Below are positions 8,359 to 16,597 of a stretch of 54,959 nt of DNA, in pieces. The stretch is taken from positions 5,922-60,880 of the forward strand of contig JAUJOZ010000026.1 of assembly GCA_030447415.1 (NCBI GenBank), read 5' to 3'. Under the pieces are notes generated by a model that had not been told where the DNA came from, ran no database searches, and was given only the letters and a program-made list of their open reading frames with translations. Position 1 is the first letter of the stretch. Each line of letters begins with the position of its first letter. Source of the stretch: Thermomicrobiales bacterium (GTDB lineage: Bacteria; Chloroflexota; Chloroflexia; Thermomicrobiales; UBA6265). The translations under genes and the position numbers were made by a program.

Positions 8359-9386
8359 TGGGCGCCGGGCGGGACCACCGCGATGCCGACCAAACGGCCG
8401 TCGCCGCGAGCCGAACCGCCCTCACCCGGCACCGTCGCCCGGCGGGTACTCGGCCCGGCCATGGGAACCGGGAGCGCGCCCCAATCACCGAGCGCGCGCT
8501 GTCGGCTCAGCCGCCTCCCGGGCTTGATGACACCGGTGCGTCTCCCCGTGGGATGCCGTCGGCCGTGGAGATGCCACCGACCGCCGGGCCGTCGCGCCCC
8601 TCGCGGAAGGAAACGGCGGTCCGCTGGCTGGCGCCCGGTCTGCTCATCCTGTTCGCCCTCGGCGTCTGGGAGGTCTGGGTGCGCGTCACGCGGACGCCGC
8701 GCTGGCTGCTGCCGCCGCCGAGCGCCGTCGCCCGGACCCTGGTCGACGACCGCGCGCTACTGTTGCACCACGCCGGGGTGACGCTGGGCGAAGTGCTGCT
8801 CGGGTTCGGGCTGGCGCTCGCCGCCGACGTGCTGCTGGCCGTCCTGATCGATGCGTCAGAGGTCGTGGCGCGCGCGGTCTACCCGCTGGTGATCGCCAGT
8901 CAGACGGTGCCGGTCGTCGCGCTGGCGCCACTGCTGCTGATCTGGTTCGGCTACGGGCTCCTGCCGAAGGTGCTCGTGACGGCGCTGATCGGCTTCTTCC
9001 CGGTCGTCGTCAACACGGTGGACGGGTTGCGCGCCGTCGATCGGGACGTCCTCGACCTGCTGCGCGCGCTCGGGGCGGGGCGGTGGACCCGGTTCCGGCT
9101 GGCGAAGCTGCCGGCGGCGCTGCCGTTCGTCTTCTCCGGGGCCAGGGTGGCAGTGGCGGTCTGCGTCATCGGCGCCGTCTTCGGCGAATTGGTCGGCTCC
9201 AGCGCCGGCCTCGGCTACCTGATGACCCGCGCCGCCGCCCAGTTCCTGACGGCACGGGTCGTCGCCTCCGTCGTCCTCCTGTCGGCGATCGGCATTGGCC
9301 TCTTCGGCCTCGTCGCCCTCGCCGAGCGGCTCCTCCTCCCGTGGCGGAGGTACGTAGCCGGCGAGGAGATGGGGGAGCGACGCTAG
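8358..9386 (+). CDS. thiX: Thiamine-precursor ABC transporter, permease (ThiX-like)
   Basis: This is a BPD-type inner-membrane permease with about six spans. The coupling-loop EAA region is LLRALGAGRWTRFRLAKLPAALP, and the ending (LAERLLLPWRRYV) is typical of the SsuC/TauC/ThiX group. It should form the channel for the ATPase encoded upstream. The ATG at 8358 overlaps the previous TGA (TGATG), suggesting coupled translation. It gives 342 residues with a roughly 90-residue polar, Arg/Pro-rich leader that the family normally lacks. An ATG at 8553 would give the usual length of 277 residues and may be the true start. Riboswitch context supports a thiamine-related substrate. Confidence 0.85.
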   Translation: MGAGRDHRDADQTAVAASRTALTRHRRPAGTRPGHGNRERAPITERALSAQPPPGLDDTGASPRGMPSAVEMPPTAGPSRPSRKETAVRWLAPGLLILFALGVWEVWVRVTRTPRWLLPPPSAVARTLVDDRALLLHHAGVTLGEVLLGFGLALAADVLLAVLIDASEVVARAVYPLVIASQTVPVVALAPLLLIWFGYGLLPKVLVTALIGFFPVVVNTVDGLRAVDRDVLDLLRALGAGRWTRFRLAKLPAALPFVFSGARVAVAVCVIGAVFGELVGSSAGLGYLMTRAAAQFLTARVVASVVLLSAIGIGLFGLVALAERLLLPWRRYVAGEEMGERR

Positions 9387-9635
9387 CCCCAAGCTCCCCT
9401 CCGGCCACCTGCCCCCGGCGGCCTGGAAAGTGAGCCCGGATCAGGGGCCAACAACCCCTCCTCGCCGCGTGCTAAGATCCACGCGCCCCGAAGAACAGGT
9501 CGGTCCGATGCGTGGCCCAGCCTCTCCGTTGGTGGGTGATACTAGGGGTTGTCACGCGCCCGAATGCCAGGGCTTACCACGCCCGCGGGTCTCGTCGCCC
9601 GAGGCGCTCGGGTGCCACGCCGCGAAGGAACGCCC

Positions 9636-9878
9636 GTGAGCGAGCGGGGACCGCGCGAGCTGACCCTGCCCACCGCCCCACACTGCGCAGCGTGCGGCCG
9701 CGCCCTCGGCGAGCCCTTTGGCTGGTGCTCGGGTTGCCACGCGGCCTATTGCTTCCCCTGCGGCCGGGCGCACTTCTGCACCCCCCGCTGCCCGGCCGCG
9801 GGCTGCCACGCCGGCCTTTGCGTTCGGGTCGTCCAGAACGGCGTCCTCGCCAAGACCTGGGGCCTGCCGGACGCCTGA
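9636..9878 (+). CDS. Small cysteine-rich putative zinc-binding protein (80 aa)
   Basis: The GTG start follows GAAGGAA at a 5-base spacing. The product has ten cysteines, mostly as CxxC-type pairs: CAAC near residue 18, CSGCHAAYC and CFPC in the middle, then CTPRC and CHAGLC. Several His residues lie among them. This layout suggests two zinc-ribbon or treble-clef knuckles. There is no signal peptide or membrane span, so it is probably cytosolic. I do not recognise a named family. It lies 249 bases after the thiamine transporter genes, probably on its own promoter (a TAAGAT -10-like box is at about 9474). A large hairpin follows it. Confidence 0.65.
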   Translation: MSERGPRELTLPTAPHCAACGRALGEPFGWCSGCHAAYCFPCGRAHFCTPRCPAAGCHAGLCVRVVQNGVLAKTWGLPDA

Positions 9879-9894
9879 TGCGGCGGGCGCGTCG

Positions 9895-9939
9895 GCCCCC
9901 GCTCAGCGGGCATCCATCTCCGGCACGGGGAGCGGGGGC
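9895..9939. terminator. Long-armed hairpin between convergent genes
   Basis: GCCCCCGCTC (9895-9904) and GAGCGGGGGC (9930-9939) pair perfectly over ten bases around a 25-base loop. The hairpin lies just after the small zinc protein stop and before the 3' end of the convergent permease gene, so it could stop transcription from either side. There is no T-run. Confidence 0.45.
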
Positions 9940-10056
9940 GCCATGCTGAGCGCGTCGCCGCCTCCGCGGCCACCGTCGCAAGTTAGCCCCGAAGCCATCG
10001 GGGAGGAAGCCCCGTTCCTTGGGCGACCGACGCATGATCGCCCGGTTGGACTGGTG

Positions 10057-11034
10057 CTAGTTATCGACCTGGCGGGGATCGACGGCGTCACGCAGGCCGT
10101 CGCCGACGAAGGCGAAGGCAAGGACCAGGATGGCGAGGGCGGCGCCCGGGACGAGGAACTGGTACCAGAACGGGTCGATGTAGGCCTGCCCTCCCTGGAT
10201 CATCTGGCCCAGGCTCGCCGTCGGCGGGGTGACTCCGAGGCCGACGTAGGAGAGGATCGCCTCGATCGTGATCACGTCGCCGAAGCCAAGGCTGATCAGC
10301 ACCGCCGCCGTCCCGAAGACATTGGGCAGCATGTGCTTGCGGATGACCCAGCCGGTGCCGCCACCGGCCACGCGCGCCGCGTCGACGTACTGAGCCTCCC
10401 GCAGCGAGAAGACCTCCGACCGGACGATGCGCGCGACGTTGACCCAGTAGAAGAGGGAGACCGCAAACATCGTGATGTAGAGCCGGCCGATGTTCCCGAA
10501 CCGGTCATACATCGCCTGCCCCCAGGTCGCCGAGAGGAGGAGTGCGACCAGGATGATCGGGAAGGCAAAGACGACGTCGATGAGGCGCGAGAGCGCCGAG
10601 TCGATCCATCCCCCGTGGTAACCGGCCACCAGCCCGATCCCAACACCCAGGACGAGGGTGATCGTCATCGCGATGGTCGAGATGGCGAAGGTGGTCCGCA
10701 GCGCGAAGAGGAGCTGGCTGAGGATGTCGACTCCGCTGGCGTCCGTCCCCAGCCAGTGCGCGGACGAGGGCCATTGGTTGATGTTAGCGAAATCCTGCTC
10801 GCGCTCGTACGGGGCGAGCAACGGCGCGAAGATGGCGGCGAGTACCGCCAGGACGATGATGCTCGCCCCGGCCACCGCCAACCGGTTGCGCATGAACCGG
10901 CGGAACGCCCGCTCCTTCAGGCTGCGCACCTTGACGGGCACAACTTCGGGGGCACGCTCCATGCTGCGCCCCGTCCCAACAGGGACGGGCTTGGCGTCGG
11001 CGGCGGGATGGGCCGCGGCTCCCCTGGTGGCCAT
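10057..11034 (-). CDS. Peptide/nickel-type ABC transporter permease (DppC-like)
   Basis: This 325-residue BPD permease has the N-terminal OppC_N span (RFMRNRLAVAGASIIVLAVL), WLGTDASGVDILSQLLF, and the EAA loop around AARVAGGGTGWVIRKHMLPN. It ends with the diagnostic FVGDGLRDAVDPR. It forms one half of the membrane channel of an oligopeptide-type importer. It is the last gene of an Lrp-regulator / binding-protein / permease / permease run. No ATPase genes follow, which is unusual for a dpp/opp operon; the ATPases must be shared or encoded elsewhere. Confidence 0.93.
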   Translation of the reverse strand: MATRGAAAHPAADAKPVPVGTGRSMERAPEVVPVKVRSLKERAFRRFMRNRLAVAGASIIVLAVLAAIFAPLLAPYEREQDFANINQWPSSAHWLGTDASGVDILSQLLFALRTTFAISTIAMTITLVLGVGIGLVAGYHGGWIDSALSRLIDVVFAFPIILVALLLSATWGQAMYDRFGNIGRLYITMFAVSLFYWVNVARIVRSEVFSLREAQYVDAARVAGGGTGWVIRKHMLPNVFGTAAVLISLGFGDVITIEAILSYVGLGVTPPTASLGQMIQGGQAYIDPFWYQFLVPGAALAILVLAFAFVGDGLRDAVDPRQVDN

Positions 11035-11106
11035 CGTCTGCCGCTCCTTCCGAGGCCGGATCCGACGCTGCGCGGCCGGGTCCGGCGATCAGCGGTTGGC
11101 GCCCCG

Positions 11107-12051
11107 CTAGCGGTTGATCCGGACGCGCGGGTCGATCACGCCGTACGCGAGGTCGATCAAGAGGTTGACGCCCATGGTGAAGGCGGCAAAGAGGAAGACG
11201 GTCGCCTGGGCAACCGGGTAGTCTCCCTGCAAGAGGGCGGTAATCGAGTAGTAGGCGATGCCGGGGATGCCGAACATCGTCTCGACGACGAAGTTGCCAA
11301 CCACCAGGAAGGCGACGCTCGGACCGATGAAGGTGACGATTGGGATGAGCGCGTTGCGTAGGACGTGGCGGTAGAGGATCCGTCGCTCACTCACCCCTTT
11401 GGCCCGGGCGGTCCGCACGAAGTCCTGCCGCATCTGCTCGAGGACCACCGCGCGGTCGAAGCGCGCAAACTGGGCGATGCCGTAGAGTGAGAGGGTGGCG
11501 AGGGGCAGGATGAGCCCCTGGGCGGTTCCCCACTCGCGGATCGGCAGCCACCGCAGTTGGACCCCGAAGAACACGATCAGAAAGATACCGACCACCAACT
11601 GGGGGATGGAGCCGAGCCAGATCGAGATAGCCATCGCCGTCCGGTCGTAGGTCGAGTTCTGCCGGGCGGCGGCGTAGATACCGATCAGACCGCCGAGGAC
11701 GATTTGGATCCCCAGCGACAACAGACCGATCGTGGCTGAGACAGGGATGCCCTTGCCCAAGATCTCGTTGACGGTGCGGCCGCGCTGGACGTAGCTGTCG
11801 CCGAAATCGCCCCGCACGACATCGCCAACATAGTCGGCGAACTGCACCGGGATCGGCCGGTCCAGGCCCATCCGGTGCTTCATGGCCGCGTACTCTTCAG
11901 GGTTGATGTTTCCCTGCGCGCTGCGGCTCAGCCTCAGCATTGCCTTCACCGGGTCCTGCGGGCTGAGCCGGATCGTGACGAAGATCAGCGCCAGGACGCC
12001 GAGGAGCACCGCGAACGAGTAGAGCAACCGGCGAAGCAGGTAGCGGATCAT
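11107..12051 (-). CDS. Peptide/nickel-type ABC transporter permease (DppB-like)
   Basis: This 314-residue permease begins MIRYLLRRLLYSF, the standard DppB/OppB N-terminus. A longer reading from 12093 adds 14 residues that do not fit the family, so 12051 is chosen. It has six membrane spans. The periplasmic segment before span 2 contains DPVKAMLRL and MGLDRPIPVQF; the EAA loop reads TARAKGVSERRILYRHVLRNALIP. It pairs with the DppC-like protein encoded 72 bases downstream and receives substrate from the binding protein encoded upstream. Confidence 0.93.
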   Translation of the reverse strand: MIRYLLRRLLYSFAVLLGVLALIFVTIRLSPQDPVKAMLRLSRSAQGNINPEEYAAMKHRMGLDRPIPVQFADYVGDVVRGDFGDSYVQRGRTVNEILGKGIPVSATIGLLSLGIQIVLGGLIGIYAAARQNSTYDRTAMAISIWLGSIPQLVVGIFLIVFFGVQLRWLPIREWGTAQGLILPLATLSLYGIAQFARFDRAVVLEQMRQDFVRTARAKGVSERRILYRHVLRNALIPIVTFIGPSVAFLVVGNFVVETMFGIPGIAYYSITALLQGDYPVAQATVFLFAAFTMGVNLLIDLAYGVIDPRVRINR

Positions 12052-12141
12052 GACGCCCCCGGTCCAAATCCGCGGCGGGCGATCGTCGGCCACGGACGCC
12101 CAACTAGGGACGCGTGGCCGACGGTCGACCGCTCGAACGCT

Positions 12142-13974
12142 TTAGTGCTTGAGAACGACGACGTCCTTGTTGAACCAGATCGGCAGGCGACCGGTCCAGG
12201 CGCCCTGCTTGGCGCCCTTCAACCAGGGCTTCTGCACGAACATCGCGATCCAGTTCCCCATCGGCACGTAGACCGCGTTCTTCAGGACCAGCTCCTCGCC
12301 CTGCCGGTAGAGCGCCTCGCGCTTCTCCGGGTCCTGCTCGACGTCGGCCTGGGTCATCAGCTCCTGGAACGTGGCGGCGTCGGCGCCGGGGTCGTACCCA
12401 CCCTTGGCCGGCAGCTCCGGTTGCCAGTTGAAGACACCCTTGTTGTACGGCGAGTCGACCCGGAAAACCTCGCTCATCAGCTGCGGGGTCTCGGTGATGT
12501 TCCCCCACCACCAGACATCGAACTGGCGGCCGGCGTTTTCTTCCTGCAGGTCCTGGATCTGATCCAGCGTCTTGGAGGTGTCGTGCCTGACCTCGACGTT
12601 GAGGTGCTCCTTGAACATCTGGAGGAAGGCCTTCCAGCGGTTCACCTCATCCGGCGCGTCACCCGACCCCTCGTAGTAGGTGATCTCAGGCAGGCCCTGA
12701 CCGTCGGGGAAGCCCGCCTCCGCCAGCAGCTTCTTTGCTTCCTCCGGGTTGAACTTGATCCCCTCGGGTGGCTGGTAGGTGCTCGTCGTCATGACGATCG
12801 GCGGCGTGAAGAAATCGGTCGGCTTCCAGGTCCCCTGCCAGATCTGGTTTGCCCACGTCTCGCGATCGATCGCCATCCCGAAGGCGCGGCGCACCCGCAC
12901 GTCGTCGAATGGCGGCTTGGTGAAGTCCATCACCAGGGAACGCGTCGAGCCGGATGGCTCGATCCTGATCATCTCCTTGGACAGCACGGGATCTTGCTCG
13001 ACCGCCGCCTTGAGCGTGAGGGGCACGTCCGCCGAGACGGCCTGGTCCGCCTTGTAGAGGTTGAGCGCGGTGTTGTCGGCGGTCGGTCCGGTAACGATCG
13101 GCCAGACGATCTTGACAATCGACGGGGAGTTACCGCCGTAGTGGTTCGGGTTCGGATCCATCACGAACTGGGTGCTGGGGTCGAACTCCGTGAACCGCCA
13201 CGGGCCGGTACCGGCGTCCTTGAGCGGGAAGTCGGTCTCGCCCGCCTCCTGAATCGCTTGCGGGTCGACGACATCCCAGACGAAGGCCGCCATGTAGGAG
13301 AGGAAGAAGTTGTACGGCTTGACCAGCGTCACCTCGACGGTGGCGTCGTCGACGGCCCGCGCGCCGAGTTGGTCGCTCGTGCCCTCCGTGAACTCCTTGT
13401 AACCCTGGAGATGTTCCATGAAGTGGGCCATCGGCGAGACATTCTCGGGGTCGAGCGCGCGCCGCCAGGACTGGACGAAGTGGTCGGCCAGCACGGGGCG
13501 GCCGTTGGCGTACTTCAGCCCCGGCCGCAGCTTGAACGTGTAGATCAGGCCGTCGGGACTGACCGTGTAGCTATCGGCCAGGTCGAGCTCGACCTTGGCC
13601 GTCTCCGTGTAGCGAACCAAGCCACTCCAGACGTTCGGGAACATGATCCAGAACGGGCCCCAGTTGATCGTGCGGTGGGGGTCGATCGTCACCCCCTGGC
13701 CGGCCGGGTTGAACGGGACCGTGATGGTGGCGTTGGTCTCGACCTCCCCATCCTGGTACCGGGGAGCAGGCGCCCGGCCGGCGGCAACCGGCGCGGCCGC
13801 CGCCTGCGGCCCGAAGCGCGCCGTCGCCAATGCCCCGGCGGTGATGGCCGAGATCCGCAGCATGTCCCGCCGAGTTACCCGCGGCATGTTGGTCCGGAGG
13901 GCCCGCGCGAGTTGTTGCAGCTCCTCGTGCTCGCGCTCGTTCGCCGGTCGGTCCTGGTTGCTCGAAACGGTCAT
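12142..13974 (-). CDS. Peptide ABC transporter substrate-binding protein, Tat-exported
   Basis: This 610-residue solute-binding protein of family 5 (DppA/OppA type) starts behind a strong GGAGGAGGAA. It has a cytoplasmic lead of about 30 residues, then the twin-arginine signal VTRRDMLRISAITAGALA. The export route is therefore Tat rather than Sec. The body contains the family features: DPHRTINWG, the ANGRPVLADHFVQSWRRALDP region, and FDDVRVRRAFGMAIDRE. It captures peptides or a similar solute outside the membrane for the two permeases encoded downstream. The lack of a lipobox Cys leaves its anchoring unclear; the signal may stay as an anchor. Confidence 0.92.
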   Translation of the reverse strand: MTVSSNQDRPANEREHEELQQLARALRTNMPRVTRRDMLRISAITAGALATARFGPQAAAAPVAAGRAPAPRYQDGEVETNATITVPFNPAGQGVTIDPHRTINWGPFWIMFPNVWSGLVRYTETAKVELDLADSYTVSPDGLIYTFKLRPGLKYANGRPVLADHFVQSWRRALDPENVSPMAHFMEHLQGYKEFTEGTSDQLGARAVDDATVEVTLVKPYNFFLSYMAAFVWDVVDPQAIQEAGETDFPLKDAGTGPWRFTEFDPSTQFVMDPNPNHYGGNSPSIVKIVWPIVTGPTADNTALNLYKADQAVSADVPLTLKAAVEQDPVLSKEMIRIEPSGSTRSLVMDFTKPPFDDVRVRRAFGMAIDRETWANQIWQGTWKPTDFFTPPIVMTTSTYQPPEGIKFNPEEAKKLLAEAGFPDGQGLPEITYYEGSGDAPDEVNRWKAFLQMFKEHLNVEVRHDTSKTLDQIQDLQEENAGRQFDVWWWGNITETPQLMSEVFRVDSPYNKGVFNWQPELPAKGGYDPGADAATFQELMTQADVEQDPEKREALYRQGEELVLKNAVYVPMGNWIAMFVQKPWLKGAKQGAWTGRLPIWFNKDVVVLKH

Positions 13975-14031
13975 CGGTTCCTCCTCCTCACCGTGCAGCG
14001 CGTTGCTCCGCAGAGACTGTGCCGGCCCCGT

Positions 14032-14646
14032 TCACGGCCCCGCGCCTCCTTGCCCCATCACTGGCGAACGGCTCCGATCCCGCCGCCCCATCGCGCCGTC
14101 TCGCAACCCGGCATCCGCTCCGACCAGGGGCGCCGCGTCGCTGTCCCGATCCTCACGCCCGTTCCGGTCTGCCGCGGCCATAAGTTGGCGCCAGTCGTAG
14201 GCGTGCTTCGCGAGGTCAAGCACGATCGCTGACTCGACGCGCTCCACACCGGGAATCGCGGCCAGCTCGACGGTGATGAAGGCGTGCAGGTGGCGCATCG
14301 TGCGGAAGTACGCTTCAAGCATGATGTCGTACGGCCCGGTGGTGGCGGCCACCCACCGCGTCTCGTCCAGCCCGGCGATCGCCTGGATCACCTCCCTCCC
14401 GCGGGCGATGTCGACCGACAGGCCCATGACGACGTGGACCGGCAGCCCCAGCTTCTCGCTGTTCGCGGCGGCGACGATCTTGATGACGCCCCCGGCAAGC
14501 AGACGGTCGATCCGCCGCCGCACCGTCGACTCCGGCAGTGAGAGTTGCCGAGCCATTCCGGACGTCGAACGTCGTCCGTCTTCCTGCAGGAGGCCGATGA
14601 TCTGGATGTCCGTGTCGTCTAAACCGAGCCCAGAATCGCTCACCAT
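14032..14646 (-). CDS. Lrp/AsnC-family transcriptional regulator
   Basis: This 204-residue regulator has an N-terminal helix-turn-helix at about residues 8-65 (LDDTDIQIIGLLQEDGRRS, SLPESTVRRRIDRL) and a RAM ligand-binding domain (GLSVDIARGREV, then TGPYDIMLEAYF). The last 45 residues are a polar Asp/Arg-rich tail absent from ordinary Lrp proteins. It lies immediately upstream of, and in the same direction as, a peptide ABC transporter operon, with about 57 bases between. It probably tunes peptide uptake in response to an amino acid. ATG at 14646 and GTG at 14643 are both possible starts. Confidence 0.9.
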   Translation of the reverse strand: MVSDSGLGLDDTDIQIIGLLQEDGRRSTSGMARQLSLPESTVRRRIDRLLAGGVIKIVAAANSEKLGLPVHVVMGLSVDIARGREVIQAIAGLDETRWVAATTGPYDIMLEAYFRTMRHLHAFITVELAAIPGVERVESAIVLDLAKHAYDWRQLMAAADRNGREDRDSDAAPLVGADAGLRDGAMGRRDRSRSPVMGQGGAGP

Positions 14647-14691
14647 GCCGCTCGCCGAACGTCGGGCGACCGCCGCCGAACTTCGCCGGGG

Positions 14692-14721
14692 ATGCTATCA
14701 CTTTGCTCTGAAATTCGGCAA
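14692..14721 (-). promoter_or_regulatory. Predicted promoter for the Lrp gene / peptide operon
   Basis: On the minus strand TTGCCG (14721-14716), an 18-base spacer and TAGCAT (14697-14692) lie about 46 bases before the Lrp start. The stretch is clearly more A/T-rich than its surroundings. The rest of 14722-14927 shows no gene. Confidence 0.45.
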
Positions 14722-14927
14722 CAATCGCGAGGATGGTGGTGGACTAACCCTCCGATGCCACGACACCGGTGCCCACACCGACGTCCCTGGAGCTGCCTGC
14801 CGGGGAAGTACTGGGTGAAGCGGACGATCTGGGGGGCAAGCACCCGCGGTGGCACGGACGGGGATCGAGGTAGGCGGTCCACCCGGCGGGGTGCCGGCTA
14901 CGTGACGCGGTGGTTCGGGGGGCGTTC

Positions 14928-15704
14928 CTACGGGGTCGACCGCTTCGTCCCCGCGTGCAACGCGACGGTCCCTCCGCCGAGCAGACGATACGCCACGTCC
15001 ACCAGACCGGCGCGGCGAAACAAATCGGCCAGCGCGTCGGCCGGTGGGAACGCGGCGACCGACTGCGGCAGGTAACAGTACGCCTCGCGATCGCCGCTGA
15101 GCAGCCCGCCGACGACGGGGACCACCCGTGAGAAGTACCAGGCGAAGAGGGAACCGAGGACCGGGCGCCGGTAGGGCGTCAGCTCCAGGCAGACGAGGCG
15201 CCCACCCGGAATCAGGACCCGGGTCATCTCCTGCAGCGCCGCCTCGTAGTCGGCCATGTTGCGCAGCCCGAAGGCGACGGTGCAGGCGGCGAACGTCCCG
15301 CTCGGGAACGGCAGCGTCAGCGCGTCCCCGACCACCCAGGCGACACCACCGTCGCCCGCCTTGGCCCCCTTCGCGGCGGCGGCGCGGAGCATCGGGGCGG
15401 CGAAGTCGACGCCGACGACGAACCGAGCACCGCCGGCGGCGAGTGCGAGCGCCAGGTCGCCGGTGCCGGTGGCGACGTCGAGGACGGGGACCTCGACCGA
15501 ACCAGCGTCGGCGAGCGCGAGGCGAACGGCACGGCGGCGCCAGACGATGTCGCGCCCCCCGGTCATGAGGCGGTTCATCGCGTCGTAGCGGCGGACGATG
15601 CGGCCGAACATCTCGCGCACGTCGCGCCCACTCCGCAGCGCTCCCGGCCGCGCTTCACCCCCCAAGCGAAGCGACTCCCGCTCTCGTTCCTCATCCCCCG
15701 TCAC
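14928..15704 (-). CDS. menG: Demethylmenaquinone methyltransferase (UbiE/MenG family)
   Basis: This 258-residue class I methyltransferase has FGRIVRRYDAMNRLMTGGRD near residue 35, the SAM-binding LDVATGTGDLALALA, and FGLRNMADYEAAL plus MTRVLIPGGRLVCLE, all diagnostic of UbiE/MenG. It methylates demethylmenaquinone, the last step of menaquinone synthesis, at the membrane surface. The start is a GTG at 15704 that overlaps the TGA of menA (GTGA), so the two are translationally coupled. MenA supplies its substrate, and no ubiquinone genes are seen, so MenG is favoured over UbiE. Confidence 0.92.
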   Translation of the reverse strand: MTGDEERERESLRLGGEARPGALRSGRDVREMFGRIVRRYDAMNRLMTGGRDIVWRRRAVRLALADAGSVEVPVLDVATGTGDLALALAAGGARFVVGVDFAAPMLRAAAAKGAKAGDGGVAWVVGDALTLPFPSGTFAACTVAFGLRNMADYEAALQEMTRVLIPGGRLVCLELTPYRRPVLGSLFAWYFSRVVPVVGGLLSGDREAYCYLPQSVAAFPPADALADLFRRAGLVDVAYRLLGGGTVALHAGTKRSTP

Positions 15705-16597
15705 AGCAGGATGCTCCCGGCCAGCAGCAGGCTGAACAGCAGCGCCAGGCGCGCGGTCGCACCGAGGAGGGGATTGAGGGCGGCGCCGGTCGTGCGGCCG
15801 ACACGGCGGACGAGGGCACCGGCCAGCGGCAGGGTCAGCCACGGCAGCCACCACCAGGCCGAGAGACCGCCCCCCAGCCAGAGAACGGGGGGGACGAGGA
15901 AGGCACCCGCCAGCAGGATCGCATACTCCGCCCGCGTGCCCGCGGCCCCGAGCCGGACGGCGAGCGTGCGCTTGCCCACCGCCCGGTCGGTGTCGATGTC
16001 ACGCAGGTTGTTGACGACGATGATGGCCGTCACCAGGCAGCCGACCGGAACCGCCGCGCCGAGCGCGAGGCTGCTGACCTCACGCGCCTGAACGTAGTGC
16101 GTTCCCGCCACCCCGATCGCCCCGAAGAAGAGGAAGACGAACAGGTCGCCCAGCCCGTGGTAGCCGAGCGGGCGCGGCCCGCCCGTGTAGGCGAGAGCCG
16201 AGAGCACGGCGAGGACGCCGAGCAGCGCGATCGGCCAGCCGCCGCGCCAGACCAGGTACAGCCCGATCATCGTCGCCGCGCCGAGGGTCAGCCCCGTCGC
16301 CGCCAGCACTCGCTCCGGCGCGATGAGGCCACTTTGGGTGACCCGGACCGGTCCCAGGCGGGCGGCCGTGTCGGCCCCGCGGCGGAAGTCGAAGACATCG
16401 TTGGCCAGATTGGCCCCAACTTGCAGGAGCAGCGCCACGGCGAACGCGGCCGCCGCCGCTAGCGGCGCGAAGCTGTCCTCGGCGATCGCCACCGCCGTCC
16501 CGACGACAACCGGCGCCACCGCCGCCGGTAGCGTCCTCGGCCGCGCCGCCAACACCCAAGCCTGGAGCGGCGTGGCGGTCGGCCGAGCGGCGATCAC
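15701..16597 (-). CDS. menA: 1,4-dihydroxy-2-naphthoate polyprenyltransferase
   Basis: This 298-residue UbiA-superfamily prenyltransferase has about eight or nine membrane spans. The first Asp-rich motif is NLANDVFDFRRGAD, the second NNLRDIDTDRAVGKRTLAV; both bind the prenyl diphosphate through magnesium. WVLAARPRTLPAA near the N-terminus and AYTGGPRPLGYHGLGD are typical of MenA. It attaches the isoprenoid tail to DHNA to give demethylmenaquinone. The GTG start at 16597 overlaps the TGA of the MFS gene upstream, and its own TGA overlaps the menG start, so three genes are chained by 4-base overlaps. Confidence 0.93.
   Translation of the reverse strand: MIAARPTATPLQAWVLAARPRTLPAAVAPVVVGTAVAIAEDSFAPLAAAAAFAVALLLQVGANLANDVFDFRRGADTAARLGPVRVTQSGLIAPERVLAATGLTLGAATMIGLYLVWRGGWPIALLGVLAVLSALAYTGGPRPLGYHGLGDLFVFLFFGAIGVAGTHYVQAREVSSLALGAAVPVGCLVTAIIVVNNLRDIDTDRAVGKRTLAVRLGAAGTRAEYAILLAGAFLVPPVLWLGGGLSAWWWLPWLTLPLAGALVRRVGRTTGAALNPLLGATARLALLFSLLLAGSILL

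Noticed and set aside
11875..14232. A 785-codon plus-strand open frame antisense to the peptide transporter genes
   Set aside because: It is a GC-rich shadow of the binding-protein and permease genes; it has no family resemblance, and the minus-strand products are clear.
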